A stretch of 64,000 nt of DNA from Onchocerca volvulus (GCA_000499405.2 HG738138.1:22268824-22332823), one strand, 5' to 3'; counted from the stretch's first letter, positions 1 through 13,730 are shown. Numbers and translations: made by a program. Notes: a model not told the origin generated them from the sequence alone.

Positions 1-105
1 AAAAATGCTTTCTGCATTAAAGCCACTTTGTAGCAAAATTATTATTGACTAACTTCTTCATAGAGTTGCTAAGTTCAGCTTTTTGATAAAACGAACTTTT
101 TGTAG

Positions 106-681
106 GTCATCATGACGGAAGTGTCATCAAAATGAATTTGTTTGCATTTGATGAAGAATGCGCCATTTACAAATATTTTCTTCAACACTTCTAAATATTA
201 CTTAGCTTTAGCCAGTTAGAAAAAGAAAATTCCACTTGGCAACAAGTTATTGCTATAATGGCCATGAAATGTCTCTTTTCGTTTAAATTGAATTACAGAC
301 TAGCCAAATGATAGAAAGGGCAAAAAATGGAAGATCGAAGATTACTTGCTGCTTGACTATTCGGCGCCATATCATCTATCAAATTTAAGAACAAATTTCA
401 TAAAGACTATAGAAAACTTTTTTATTATTATTATTTTTTAAATAATACATTCCGCCTGAACTGAAAGGATCAGAACGATATTTTTTCTTTTTTTGAGAGC
501 AATAGTGTGTCAACGAGAATCTTTGATGATAAATGCTACTTAGGATTTTGTAATTGATCGTTCTAAATTCGATGGTTTTAAGCAGAGAGAACTGCAGAGT
601 AATCCGGAATTTGCCTTTACTTCCTCATCACAGACAATAAGCGATAAAAAAAAGAAAAAACTTCTGCCCAAGAAAATTTAA
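106..681 (+). other. Exon-like coding pieces of an unidentified + strand gene or relic
   Basis: Three short open stretches begin right after good 3' splice sites and read like protein. 106-194 follows TTTTTGTAG and contains FDEECAIYKYFLQHF. 299-388 follows AATTACAG and contains SQMIERAKNGRSKITCC. 544-681 follows CTACTTAG and contains DRSKFDGFKQRELQ, then a lysine-rich tail and a stop. Each ends in its own stop codon, so they cannot all be joined as they stand. They may be terminal exons of a gene entering from the left, alternative ends, or pieces of a decayed gene. I do not recognise the product. Confidence 0.3.
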
Positions 682-3481
682 AAAACTTAACAAATACACA
701 TATTGTCAATAGATAGGAATGAACTAACTGTTTTTCTTCATTTGATTTTAAAATTAAGAAAGTAAATGCTGTCTTCTTTCATTAAATGTTTACTTTTAAG
801 GATCATTCTATCATTATCAGATAAATCAAAATAAAGTTTATAGACAAAACGATATAAAATTAAGTTAATGTACTTGGAAAAATCGCATTAAACAAGCTCA
901 ATCAGAATGGATTCGAAATGGTCAAAAAAAAAAAAAAAAACCCATTCTGCCAAAAAGAATGATTTTTGAAAATTCGATCGAAAAAATTCGGAGCATTTTA
1001 CGCACTGATCTAAATATAAAGTTGTAATGGGGCATAAATTGAATGAGATTTGTTAATTTAAATTTTGCAGATGTCGTCATTTAACTCATTTCATTTCTTT
1101 TTAATCTGGAAATAATTTTCTTAATATGCTGTTTTATCATATCATTATCCATTTGTAATGCGAAATAGGTTCCTATTCGGAATAAAAAACATTGATGGAC
1201 CAGTGAAGATCGCAAATTATTTCATTTGGAAGAATATTATGCTAATCAACTTCATTTAATCAATATGAGAACTGCCTATGATCCCGATTATTTGATCAAA
1301 ATATTTGGAAATCCAATAGAGAGACTCATTTTTCAAAAGAAATCAACCTTGGCTGGATTTCTAACACGAAGTTTATATATATAACAAATTATATTAAATC
1401 ATCATTTTACTAAAAATCAACCTTCTTGGATTTCGAGATTTGCGCGAAAATCTGTGCAACAATCTTTTAAATGTAATTTTAAATTAAGAGAAGATTTGAG
1501 TTTCTGATCATTCTTTCCAAGGTAATAATGAAGGACTAAAATTTAGCACTGAATTAAGCTTTTGTCTAAAAATAAATATATGATTTCAAAAATTTTAGAC
1601 ACTATTAATCACTAGAAAAATTTACAACAGTGTTCTAACATCAGTCTAGCAACTCCAATACCATGAAAATCTTTGCATGACTTATGTGCCCAAGTCCATA
1701 TGGATTTCTCAGACTTGTTTGAACTTAATAAAACAAGCAGCCTTGCCAACTTTAAAATTCTATAATCATCATTTAAGCTGTCCGCAATTCAAGCAACTAA
1801 CTTTGATGAGTGCCTTTTTTGTGGGAATAATATGCATTTTTAAAATGTTGTCGCATGAAACTATAGTAGAAAAAATGAGAAATCAATCCTTATATGCAAC
1901 AAGAAATATAAACGAATAGCAATTGATAAATGAAACTCAAGAATAAGCAACCAATAAATGAGATTTAATTCAATTTTTTGATGCAATTAATTTGCCTGAA
2001 AATTCTACATGCAAAATTTATCAGAATATATTGCTTGGGATTGTTTTCAATTCAAAACTTTCACATTTATGAATTGATAATTATGCTCTATTACTTTTTT
2101 TTTCTTTTCTCATTAATTCAAGCTAATAATATTGATCAATGGCAACTACTTGCTTGACATCATTTATTGGAATTTTTTGAATTCAAAAATTTTCCAAACA
2201 TTTTCAATGCTTCTACTCATCATTAATGTAATAACGTTGAAAATGTCATCATTATTTAAAAAGCAGTATTAAAGCTATTGTATTAATAAGTAGCTTGCCA
2301 GAAAAATCTAACTGATAATCACTGGCTGATTAAATGTGCACATTTATAGCTTTTTTTTTATTTTCATTAATTTTCTAGCAGGTATTTAAATTCAAAATAT
2401 CTACTACAAAATTAAGACAATAATGGTAAAAAGAATTACTGAATCTAGAAAATTCATGTCTGATTTATTTGTTATGTAACATTAGGGATAATTAATCGAG
2501 TGTTTAACTGGTTTATTTGATTACAATGTGTTCAATGTTTAAATTATTTAAAATCAATTCCTCTTAAAATACAATTTAATTTAATTCAAAATTATTGTCA
2601 AAAATGAAAAGTTTTGATTTCCCGTATTTATAAATTGAAATGATCCCAAAAATGACTTATATAATAAAAGCGTTTTTTCTTTTTCAGTTTCCTCCAAAAA
2701 AATGAATTTTGTCGAATGAAAAAGTGTTATTATTAAAAAAAAAAAACCGAAATTTATTAATTAACATAATCTAATAAACAAAATACTTTGAAAAGCAGAC
2801 GGTTTTTTTTAAATTTAATTTAAATTAATTTTTAACATTCTTAAGCAGTCTGGAAGAAATATGAATGAACAATTTCTTGCGATTGTTCAAAAGGATTCAA
2901 GATTTTCAAGATGTTCAGATTTGTTTTATTGCTTTCAGATGTTTGTATTTATTTTTTGTTCATTCAGTTATCGTCTAATTTCTTAATCATAGTAGACTGC
3001 TAATTTTTTGAAAATATAAAGAGGTATAAACTTTAAAAGGACTGTCATCGATTTCTTTCATATCCACCAAAATCGAGAAATGATGATATATTTTGATAAG
3101 GGATTCAATTCTGATTAGAACATCAGTTCTGTCAGAATGAAGCGAATTTATTTGCAAAAAGATTGAAATTAAGCAAAATAAAAGAAAAAATTGATCGAGA
3201 AAAGCAGAAGGTCATATTTGATTATATGGGAATGAATAAGAATTTTGAATGACGCGAAAAAATAATGACGAAACATTTGAGTTACGTAGAAAGATTTTTT
3301 ATGTCTATTTTCAGGTATTTTAAAGCACGATAATTCAAGTCCAAGTTAAAGAAGTTGCTTATATTTAAAAGGCAATACAAATTATCTATTTAAATTTAAG
3401 AGGTAAAGTTGACTTTTTGATGGAGACCTAAAAATTAAGAATCACTAAGATTGATAAACAAACAATCCTATTATATTCCAG
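682..3481. other. Mostly unassigned AT-rich DNA with one open stretch
   Basis: One 1193-1387 + strand stretch has no start codon but reads like protein, including HLEEYYANQLHLINMRT and a following NPIERLIFQKKS. It ends at a TAA and has no clean splice borders. An ATG-started 80-codon frame at 1677-1919 has no splice context or motif. The remainder is AT-rich with A/T homopolymer runs, and I see no gene in it. Confidence 0.3.
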
Positions 3482-4076
3482 ATCTCCAACAATTTTGCAA
3501 GCTTCAGAACTACTATCCGAGATTCCTCTTGTCCTTGGCCAGAGCAAGAAAAAAATAAAGATGAGATAAGAAGATTGAATGGGCAGAAAAAAGTAGTTGG
3601 ACATTGTTGGGTTTTATTCTTTCATTGTTTACGAGAATTTTCTGACAAAAAACATTTCACGAAGATTTCGTTAACTGAAGTGATATGACTTCTTTAAAAA
3701 TCAGTCATTTTGATTTATTCGAAGTCTTCAATTAATTTTGCAATTTTGCCAAGTACTGTTACTAAAAAGTTGTGTCAAAAAAATTGGTGATCACTTTGAA
3801 GAAATGAGGAATCTCTTGATTAAGAAGGAGCTGCTTGATTGCTTAGATGCTAATTATAACTTTGATCCACCTAGGTAAAACGTAATGCAGGAGCGACAGA
3901 GAATGGAAAAAGAATTGAACTCTGGAGACGATTTTCGTAAGGAAATTGAAAGGTACAAAAAGTTTGCAGCATTATTTATGAGGTTTAATACAGAAAATAA
4001 AATATTGTTGACTCAAAATGATAGCAGTCTATTTAGTATTGATTTAATAATTTACAAAATCGAAATTGTATCTTAA
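3482..4076 (+). pseudogene. Remnant of a helical-protein gene, frameshifted and with an in-frame stop
   Basis: After a good 3' splice site (TTATATTCCAG) the + strand reads LQQFCKLQNYYPRFLLSLA. It shifts frame in the A-rich stretch near 3550 and resumes with KDEIRRLNGQKKVVGHCWV to about 3685. From about 3740 another frame runs into GDHFEEMRNLLIKKELLDCL and NYNFDPP. It meets a TAA at 3876-3878 and continues in the same frame as ERQRMEKELN and then EIERYKKFAALFMRFN. Composition is that of a charged helical or coiled-coil protein. The stop cannot be removed by a normal intron, because the only GT...AG pair there is 16 bp. I do not recognise the family. A multi-exon gene with unseen splicing is the alternative. 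Confidence 0.4.
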
Positions 4077-7000
4077 ATAATTTCAATCGAATTCCGTATT
4101 TCTTCTAAGAAAATAAAGTATTGTTGTAAAAGCTTCAGCAGGAAAAAAAATGCGTAGAAGTTCTTTACTAACACAGAAATGTTGCGATTAAGATGCTTTT
4201 TCTGAAAATCAGATTATCGTTTAAATTTAGTACAAGCTTCGCTAATGAATGTGTGAGAGTAACTTTTGTTGAAATATTTTTGTTTTCAGTGCTTTTTAAA
4301 AAAAATTTTCAGTTGGATGGGTGGATTTATTGTGTAGAGAAAAACTTAGTTTCTTTTTTTTTTTTTTGAAAATTTGATTAAAATGGTTCATTTATTCTAT
4401 GATGTAATTAATTATTAGTATTGAAATATAATTCTTCCAATAGAGATTGAGAGGGATAAGATAAACTTTAATGATAGAAGACGTTGATAAACTATTTATT
4501 TACACGTTGGCAAAACTTCTGTACTTGTCTGTTTATTCTGTGATATCAAATTCTGAACAACAAGCAGTGTAGAATCTTGGCAAATTTACAGTACCAAATC
4601 CATCATTTCAATTACACGAATGTAGGGCAGTAGTCGAGAATAAACGAATGATTACAATTCAAGCAAGTCTTTTAGACTTCAAATAATGGGTATGCTGTCT
4701 TCCGGAATTTATTCCTCGGTAAAAGCAAAAAAATAGATAGCCATAAATTCGTTGGAGTTGAAAAGAAGAAATGCAATATTTGAAAATTTCAATCACAAGG
4801 AAAGAGAAATAACTTTAAATTCTTCACATTTTCTAAATGTTACTGTTCTTAATAGTAATGGTGTAGAAGTGAATTTTTCATCATAACACAGTTTGTTTCT
4901 AATAAGCTTGGAATTTTCTTCGTTTTTTGAATTTCATATTAGCTGAGTTCATCAAATTCCATTTTTTATTTTTCTTATAAAATCCATTTTATGTTGTTTC
5001 GGTCAAAATTTGCAATTTTTGCTTAAAATAATTCTCTGATTTATGTTGTTATCAGATTATAAATAATGTGATAAATTATGTTCGTTATTATTATAACATA
5101 TTTTATAATATTGCATTATTGAGAATTTTATCACATTTCTACCTAAAGAAATACAATCTAAAAAATTCGAGCTGTTTGTTTGAATCTCGAATTCCAACCT
5201 TCTGAAAAAACATTTTCATACGTTTCTAATCTCATGTAATCGATAGAATAAGAATGGATTTCTAAAGCTTAAAATGAAATAATAGCATTCAGTTCCAATT
5301 ATCACTGTAAATGAAAGATATCTCCTGTTTGATATTACATCACATAAACATATTATCAACAAATGTTTGTGCTCCATTTCATTGATAAGATTTTTTGTAT
5401 TTTTTGGATCGATACTTCACGGTTTCTCAAAACAGAGCAGTAAATTTCAAAAATAATAATTTTGTCGCAATCGCTTGCTTTGTCAATATAATGTTCTCGA
5501 TATCACTGAAATGCTTTCACATGACTTGTCGCATTTTTTGCTGCGATTTACAAAAACTTAGTTCGCCAAAAACTGGATTTCAGATGAAAATCATTTCAAA
5601 AGAATCGCTACAAGTTATTGATTGAATAAATAGTTGATAAATTATTAGCATTTGATCAATAGAAAAGTCAAATCAATGAATTATATCCAGCAATTGTAAT
5701 CCTTTTATAAGACAAAGTTTATCTAATTGATTGAACTTGATTTTTTTATCAACAGCCGAACAATTACTTAATCTCATTGCAGAAACTTGAACTGGATCGA
5801 GCGATTTGAAAAAAAAAAAATCGTTTATTATAAATAGTTTTTTAGCCAGACCAAAACGATCAAGAGTTTTTGAAGATTCCCAGCAGTAATCCATTGCAAG
5901 TCCATTGGGTAATGCGAACCGATATGAATGCTTCTGCGACTGAAATGTGTAACATTAATCAAAACTCGATTCATCCTTGTTTGCTCCATGCTGCTATTTT
6001 TATAATCCTCTCTGCAATATTCCAAAAAATCTTTTCCTTTTTATATCACTTTTCTCAAATCACAATCTCGCTGCATTTTCCTAAATTTCACTGATTAAAT
6101 CTACAAAATATTTTGTTTTACTGATTAAATTTACTGATTACTTCTCAGAAACTTTGATGCTTGCAAATTGGAAGTTCCGTTGGGATTTAGTTGAGAATAA
6201 ATCAATTTTTATGAGTCAGAAAAGGAAAATCCATTTTCTTGGCTTTTGTTTGATATATATAATGAGAACAACGAATATTTTCAGAAATCATCTTCCTCAC
6301 TACTAATTAATTAATTAGTTACTCATTTTATCCTGCTAGATTCATTTGTAGCTTTTAGCGAAAAAAAAAAGTTGATCATAATTTTTTTGGAATTCATGAT
6401 TTTACAGATCCTTTCAAAACTATACAATTAAAAGTTTCTTGAAAAGTTAAGTTACTTATCCTTTAATGGAGTAATATGTTTTATTCCCATTGATCTTATT
6501 CTCTTTTCTTTTGTAGTTTATTAAGTTGTCTAGCATTTGGTAACAAAAATGTAATTGCAATTCCCATTAATTATTTATTACAGATGACTTTATTCATTTT
6601 CCTCTAAATATTTTTATAATTTGCTTCTTTTTTCAATGAATTAACAAAATTGCTTATTTTAAATCGCCACAAAATCGATTAGATCTTTTGAAAAAAAAGC
6701 TGAAGATGCTGTTTGCTGAATGGTTCGTTTAATTCATCTTACGACTCTCATACCATTGATTTGGCTCTTTCAGCCCTCAATAATATTTAATTAATTAAAC
6801 AATGCACTAATTACTTCAGTAAATTAAGTTCTTGCGCATTCTGTTGCCAATTGTTTTTGATATTTATTGAAAATTCTCAAAAAAAAGGCATCAAGAAATA
6901 ATAAAGATATAATATTTAAAAAAGTTTCTCGGATTGCAATTTGAGAAGACTAACTTCCTGAGTTTTACTACGCAAATCCAGGAAATTCAGAGGGTAAATA

Positions 7001-7577
7001 CATTGAGTACCAAAAACGATTGATTAAAAGCTATATTTCCGTTACTACATGTCCGGCTGAACAAGTATCAGAGATCAGATATACGTTGCTGGATGTGGAA
7101 TAAATAATTGAGAATCAAAAACGATTTGTTCAAAGCTATATTTCCGTTATGATTCTTTTCTAAATTTTATCAGATTAGCAGAAAATTTTTAAGTGATTTT
7201 GAAAATTTTATGTCGTTTTCTAAAATTTTGGCATGAAATAATTAACTTGTCTAAATAACGTTGGCGAAAACAAATTAATTACAACAAATTTATCTCAATT
7301 AACGAAGTAATCACTCAAAGAATCTTTCAATTTTTAATTAAATCTCCAATATTTATTTAATATTTTTGAAATTGTTTATGTTAGTTAAACTACAGAATTG
7401 TGGTGAAAATTTTTCTCCATTGATTCAGTGTAATTTAGAATCGATAATTTTGTTAAACCTGGTTTTACCGTAATCAGGTCTCTTAAATCTTTATTAGTAA
7501 TCACAAATGAAACAAATTAAAGAAAAGAAATCGAGAAATTGACATATAGAATAGCAGTTTTGTGCTTAATCTAAATT
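4077..7577. other. Intergenic, no gene seen
   Basis: AT-rich DNA with homopolymer runs. The frames present are short, lack splice context and have no recognisable motif. It contains the degenerate direct repeat at 7002-7151, listed separately. Confidence 0.5.
7002..7151 (+). repeat. Imperfect direct repeat, about 46 bp, two copies
   Basis: Copy 1 (7002-7047) and copy 2 (7107-7151) share the order ATTGAG, CAAAAACGATT and AAAGCTATATTTCCGTTA with a few substitutions. Copies are offset by 105 bp. The intervening sequence is not repeated, so this looks like an old local duplication. Confidence 0.6.
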
Positions 7578-8018
7578 ATTTAGACAAGGGTTGAAAGTGA
7601 TGTTGCAATTCTTCCAGAAATCCTCCAAAAAATTTCCCGCGTTACGAGATATTTTACGAATCATTTTTACGGCGAAAAAAAAAAGGAAAGATGAGAACAG
7701 AGATGAATTAAAAAAGAAGAATGGAAATAAACTGATAGTAGATGACAGAGCTGCGTCTAATAAACTATATCAACGCTTTCGACTTCATTTTCATGCTACG
7801 TGATGGGCGATGAAGAAGCAATGAATTTGAATGTAATATGGCCAGTTTTTCAACTTTTACTCTCTTTTTGCTTCTTAGAAATTAATGTTCAAAAAAGTTG
7901 TGATGAAGTTGACTTGTCGCCTGTGAAAATTAGAAATTCGCCAAGTACTACGTATTTTCAACCTGTCACTCAGTCCCTTTCCATCGCAGATCGATTCAAA
8001 TTATTCTTATTACTATAA
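7578..8018 (+). pseudogene. Possible broken coding remnant
   Basis: The + strand first reads ESDVAILPEILQKISRVTRY in one frame. It changes frame within a run of ten A's near 7675 and continues as a lysine-rich segment and RAASNKLYQRFRLHF to 7800. The next frame starts at an ATG near 7800 and includes SCDEVDLSPVKIRNSPSTTY, with its stop at 8016-8018. Low-complexity tracts sit at the switches. This fits a decayed gene, but no family is recognisable and chance open frames in AT-rich DNA are possible. Confidence 0.25.
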
Positions 8019-8688
8019 TATTTTTTTTTTCTTAACTAGTTTTTTGCTCTGATAAAATAATTTTTTGAACTCATTGCACGAATAGCATTAATCTTAAAGA
8101 TCGACTGAATCGATATTTCGACTATGTTATTATTCAGTTGCATTGATATGAACGAAATATCAAAACAACCAATGAATCAGCAAGTTATATTAGTCTCGGT
8201 AGTTTTTGACTATGATGGATTTAAATCGAAAAATTTTTCGCATTAAGTTTTTTTTTTTACACAAGCTATCAATTAAAATATACCTTCAGTCGAATGAATG
8301 TGAAGCTTAGGTCAAGTTTAGGTCAAGTTTTAGGATTTAAAAACATCACAACAAAAGGATTTCGATTAGCTTTAAATAAATAAATTTAAAAAATTTTCGA
8401 TATCTAAAATATTTGTTATTTAAGATGAAGAAAAGAAGGAAGGAGTACCCTGTCAGCATCAGATTTCTTCTGAATTAATGATTCAATTTTAGTTTACTTT
8501 GTATCAATTTTTTTTCAGCGCCAGTTTTTATTTATCACTTGCATCTTATAAAATATGGAATTTTTTCTGTTTGCTTTCCTCCCTACATGCATTTTATTAA
8601 TAAAAAATTCATTTTTCATATCTTTATTGATGGCAATATCAGTAATTTCAATCTTTGAATCTGCAAAAAGAATATACCCAAAAATCAA
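8019..8688. other. Intergenic, no gene seen
   Basis: AT-rich, many stops in all frames. A short adjacent duplication AGGTCAAGTTT AGGTCAAGTTT lies near 8311-8332. No gene, hairpin or promoter element could be supported. Confidence 0.5.
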
Positions 8689-8882
8689 TGCTCATAAGCC
8701 AGAAATGGGCTGAACCTTCTTTGAATGAGTTTGAAAAAAATAATAATGACAAACAAACACTGTATAAATTGGCCAAGGCGAAGTGTTTCAAGATTGCGTA
8801 AAGAGAATTTGTGATTTTGTTAATGATTTACCGTTTCTTGGTCAAGCAATATCCATCTTGGCTAACTTTAATACTTTTTTAT
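8689..8882 (+). pseudogene. Possible broken coding remnant
   Basis: An ATG frame gives WAEPSLNEFEKNNNDKQ and then YKLAKAKCF before a stop near 8802. One base away in frame the sequence continues as QDCVKRICDFVNDLPFLGQA and runs to a TGA near 8882. A single indel would join the two. I do not recognise the family. The 93-codon ATG frame at 8811-9092 overlaps this in another frame and looks accidental. Confidence 0.25.
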
Positions 8883-9539
8883 GACAAGCGCAATTTTTCT
8901 TCAGTAATGCCATTATCCTTGATAAGCCTTTTAGAACCATATTTATATCTAACTTTCAATACAATTACAATCAATCTTATTGGATTTGTTTATTGGAAAT
9001 TTCTGATCTTAGGAATTTTCAAAAACAAAAATAAATTACTTCTAATTTTAACTGGAGCACATTTTTTATCGAAAATGACTGACATAAATTAGATTGGTGT
9101 TGTTTACAACTGAAGCAGTTTATAATAAACAGAATTAACTTCATGCTTAGAGATCCTTGCAGATATATTTCGATAGGATCTTGCTGATAAATGGAAAGGA
9201 AATTAAAAAAGTATTTAACTAATCTTTTCTTCTCATCTATTTTTTCATTTAATAATCTTCTTTAATTGACATATGTTATAACTTCATTTCCCCTCATCAC
9301 TTGTCTTTTCATTCGTTTTTCATTCGTTAATTAGAATTATCCAATGTCACTTATTACTCCTTTAATTTTTCAACATTGCATGTTTACTTGCTTGTCTTCA
9401 CTAACTTCTCCTCACGACATGTTCAAAAAAACTTTTCAAAATTCTTCTTCCTCGACACATCAACAATCGAAATGGCTTTACCTATGATAAAGTTCAGCAT
9501 AACTAATTTGAAATTCTTGAGACAAATTGCAGAATTAGA
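8883..9539. other. Upstream region of the GPCR gene
   Basis: No gene is visible. The end carries a 3' splice-like site, CAAATTGCAG, eight bases before the receptor's ATG. In a nematode this could be a spliced-leader acceptor or a cis intron end. No TATA-like element could be placed with confidence. Confidence 0.4.
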
Positions 9540-12500
9540 ATGATTTCGGAACAGGATCCAAATGACACCAAATGCATCTGTTCCGACTTGCAACACGTTG
9601 ATTACTCGCTCTCATACGAATGGTATATATTGTTTTCTTCTAATTTAAAAAAATTTTTTGAAATTAGCTTCAGAAAATATGCGTGATTTGACGCCCTTCA
9701 ATTCCCTTCGGACATGAATCTTTCATTTTGTCTATTTTCCACTATCTTTCTGACATCTCTAAGTTCGTGCTTTTGTTTTAACCATATCCACCGGGAAATA
9801 GTGAAAATAGAATTAAAAATAATTAGCTTTCTAAACATCTTTATTCCTCCGATCTTAATCTCTTTCTTTCTTCCTATTTTAATCCTTTCAATATTTCAGA
9901 ATTATTCGCTAAATTTCAGGTTCAATTACATAGCAGTTATTATTTTATTGCCATCAATTTCGGTTTTTGGTGTTGCATCAAATATTGTCAATATTTTTAT
10001 TTATTCTCAACAAAGGTTAGTCGCAAATTAAACAATGAAATCAGTCTAATTTTAATCTTAAGTCTAAAATTAATAGAATGGGTTATAATGAAAATATTAG
10101 CTATTATTTGCAGGATGCGTAGTTCATCCAATATCTATTTGTTGTTTCTTGCTTGCAGCGATTTTTTGGTTGTTATAACGGGTCTTTTCATTTTTTGGAT
10201 CGATTCCGCTAGGTGAGTTTTTCATTTCCAAAATTTGCTTATTTGCAAGCAATGAAAAAAACTATACGGTCGTAAATTTCTAACAAAGCTGGTCCCATGA
10301 GCTTGGCCTGGAATTTTTATTCACTTCAAAGTGATATTTCGAATCATCAAACGATTCCACTTTAATTTTCACTTAAAAGCCAAATTCTACTTCGATAATT
10401 CCGTCTTCAGGACTTATATTCCGGAATTATCACGTGCACCTTATACAACTGTCTATGCATTACCGTTCGGATACATGGCACAAACATGCAGCGTATATTT
10501 CACTGTTGCAGCTGCAGTTGATTGTTATATTAACGTTAGCTATTTTAAGAAAATCTGAGAGAAATGAAACGTGAAAAGAACATCTAAAATTCTAACGTTA
10601 GAATCCTTTTCGATTGGAAATTACTGATAAGAAACGTTGCTTTTAATTAAATTTACTAAATTCATTAAGTTCAAATTTTTAAGATATGTTGGAAAACATT
10701 CAGTGCAAGCTATTGTACAGTTCGACGTGCTTGTGAAATAAACACCTGTATAACTATATGCTCCATCATTTATAATTCATTACGTTTTCCACAATTCAAC
10801 TTAAGAAAATGCTTACATAGTGGTTCAAAGGTCATTTTTTGATCTTTTTTATCTCTCAATAAATTTCGATCTCAATCTTATTGATTCGATCTCAATCAAA
10901 ATCAAATTAGCAATAATTAGTTAGCTTCAAAAAAATGACAAAGCATAATCCGTTCATTCAAAAAAAAAAAAAAAAAAAAGAAAAAATTGCACTAAGTGTT
11001 GCTTGATCATTGTCAGGCTTTTAGGACAACCAAATGCTTCCTGCTAAGAGATTAAATAAAATACTAGGTAAACTAGGCCTTTTTAAACTTTGTATATGAT
11101 ATAACTTGTATTAATGGATCTTCACCTTATTGAACATAGAAAACTTGTGCAATTGAAGGCTAAGGGCATCAACCCTAGTAGTAATTTTGTTCTTAAACGG
11201 ATTTTGAAATCTCGATAACGGAATTTGAAAATGATGAATTTTCAAAATGTCCACTCTTTTGACTTGAAAAATATTTTGTTTTGAAATTTTAAAACAATCT
11301 TCTCAATTCAAGGCTTATTTATATATTTCATTGCCAGTGATTTATATCTATTTGCGCACAATTTTTTTTTATCCTTTTTTTTTTTAAACTTGATAATTCC
11401 ATGTATGAATTCTTCATATTTCAGGAAATGATAGTCGAAATTTGTCCGACTCCTTTATTTTTTGCAATCAACACGATCTATAACGTATATATGTATATGG
11501 TGCTAATGACCTTACTTCCTTTTCTATTTCTATCCATTTTAAATGCGATCATTGTTGTACAGCAATCTTCGTAAGTTTTTATTAATTTATGAATACCTTT
11601 GATAAATCGAAGAGATGAAAGTCCGGAAAATCTTTTAATAAGATCTATTGTTAAATAATGCATATCTTCTGAAATCTTTAGTTAAATAATTTATCATAAC
11701 GTCAACATTGCATTTAATTATATACATGTGATCTTTGAACTACTATTTGATTTCTTAACTTTTATTCTTCATTTATGCTATCAAGTACTGTTCATTTTTG
11801 TAAATTGAGTTATAATATGGAACTTTAATCAACTTGTTGGATGGCTATAACTCACTGATAGTATTCTATTTCCTTTGTCAGTTATCGTAGATCTTGTCAC
11901 TTTCTAATTCAACCTTATTTTGTGGCATGGAAAAAATATTGATGACATCTTGATGACAATCTCTTTTGCAGACATACATTTCCCCTCTTACATACGTATC
12001 TTTTTTCTTTCTCCTTGATTATTAGCCCTGACTATTCTTTTCAAAAATATATAGCATCACTCGCTCATTCGTTTTTATACATAAAAATTTTGAGAATTAA
12101 AATTTGCAGCATCCCACGATCAAATTCAATGGGTTTCATCAAAGATAATGCTTCTCGAATTGCTATGACGGGTGAATTTTGCACTTTGCATTTGAATTTC
12201 TAAAATTAATCCTAAATATCTCGCATATAAAAACATCCCATATACGTTTACATTTCCCATATATCTCCAGCTTCTTTGGGTCATGTCAAGAATACGATGC
12301 ATCAATCAAACGATCGTCAGATGCTTGGAGGAAGTGATAAGGTAGCCGAATCCGATGATAGTATAACAATGATTATGGTGGTCATATTGTTCTTGTGCTG
12401 CAATATTTTGGTATGACTTCATCGGTTTTTGTTGGGTTTGGAGAATTTAGTTTGTTTATTCCGAATCCATCACTGTCTTGAAGGGATATTGCGCAACAGA

Positions 12501-13406
12501 TGTCGTCTACATTCATAAACTGGCGTAACCATCACGCTCATACGACCTTAAATTTAATTAAATAATTAAATAATCCGTTTTTGCATATTATTATTAACTT
12601 TCGAACAGGAATTCTCGAAAATTGCATAATTCGTGGAGAAATTCTGAATTCATTAGCACATTTGAAAATAATCGATCGATAATTATGAAAGTGCATCAGC
12701 TTTTGCATTATATCACAGCGGTTTATTAAATTAATCAACGGTTTTATATTTGCCGTTGTAATTGACCTAAAAAAATATCCGAATAATTAACCTTATTAGA
12801 ATCAACACGATGCTGAAATTCTCCAGAAAAAAGACGTTCGAGCAAAGTTAAAAAAAAAAAAAAACAATAGCTTGCAAAATAAAAGGGATTTAATTAACAA
12901 ATTAAAATAATAAAGAACAATTTATCATTGTTGTGTAAACTTTTCTGAAGAAATCGATGATGTCATTTCATTCAGTGACCTAAAAACTTCTTTCATTTTC
13001 AGGCACTGATAGTAAATGTGATTGAAACATTTTTTGAGCCAAGCACTTTGTTGCTCAATTTCCTCACTGATATCAGTAATTTCCTGGTAATTTTGAATTC
13101 TTCCATCAACTGTCTCATTTACTACACATTCAATAAAGAATACAGGAAAGTATTCTTGTAAGTATTTTCTAATTTCATCTTCTTTTTCATTTATTTTCTG
13201 AATCATTGATCAATTATTTCATCTATAATTTTTTTCAAATCTCTCTGAATTCAACGTTCAGGATAAAAGTACAAACAATTAAACGATTATTTACTGGCAA
13301 GTGTTCGAAGTCTAATGCTGATCGAACAAAAGGCACATCATCCAATTCTTTTGTACTTGCAAAAATTTTTAAGAAAAATTCATCGAAACGAGGCGAGCAT
13401 TACTGA
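9540..13406 (+). CDS. Rhodopsin-class neuropeptide receptor, FMRFamide-receptor-like
   Basis: Ten exons: 9540-9622, 9920-10015, 10114-10212, 10411-10534, 10684-10830, 11425-11570, 12110-12171, 12271-12410, 13003-13157 and 13262-13406. Phases match at every join, giving 398 residues. The first ATG follows a splice-acceptor-like TTGCAG. The product is a seven-helix plasma-membrane receptor. The N-terminal tail includes CICSDLQHVDYS. Helix 1 is in exon 2, helix 2 (LACSDFLVVITG) in exon 3, and helix 3 (AVDCYIN) crosses the exon 4/5 join. Helix 4 follows, with RFPQFNLRKC just after it; helix 5 is in exon 6. A serine-rich third loop occupies exons 7-8, helix 6 ends exon 8, and helix 7 (SSINCLIYYTFNKEYRK) is in exon 9. 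The usual D/ERY is DCY, and NPxxY is replaced by an INCLIY form. Both occur in FMRFamide-type receptors, which couple peptide binding to G proteins. The ligand cannot be told from sequence. Confidence 0.82.
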
Positions 13407-13730
13407 ATTTAAATTTTAAGAAGTTCTGAAAATCAATATGGTTGAAGCTATCACTCTAGTCACTTATTGATCTATGTCTGCTCTAATTTACCCAAATCAA
13501 ATGCATCAGAAAAGTCGTTATTGACTCCTCTAGCAAACAGACTTTTCAGTGAATAAAGAACTAATTTTCTATAACACCAAATTGTTCTTTGAACTTTTTT
13601 CTCTAAAGATTAACCTTTTTCAAAGCTATCAAATTTCTCGAGTTTTATTTTTTTCCGCAAATCCCACCGGAAATATTGTGTTTTTATTTCTCCAGAAATA
13701 GTGAAGTGCAGTTCACCAATCTGGCAGCCT

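Noticed and set aside
3876..3900. A micro-intron removing the TAA at 3876
   Set aside because: The only GT...AG pair there is 16 bp and would shift the frame.
8811..9092. 93-codon hydrophobic + strand frame
   Set aside because: AT-driven composition, no motif or splice sites, and it overlaps a more protein-like frame.
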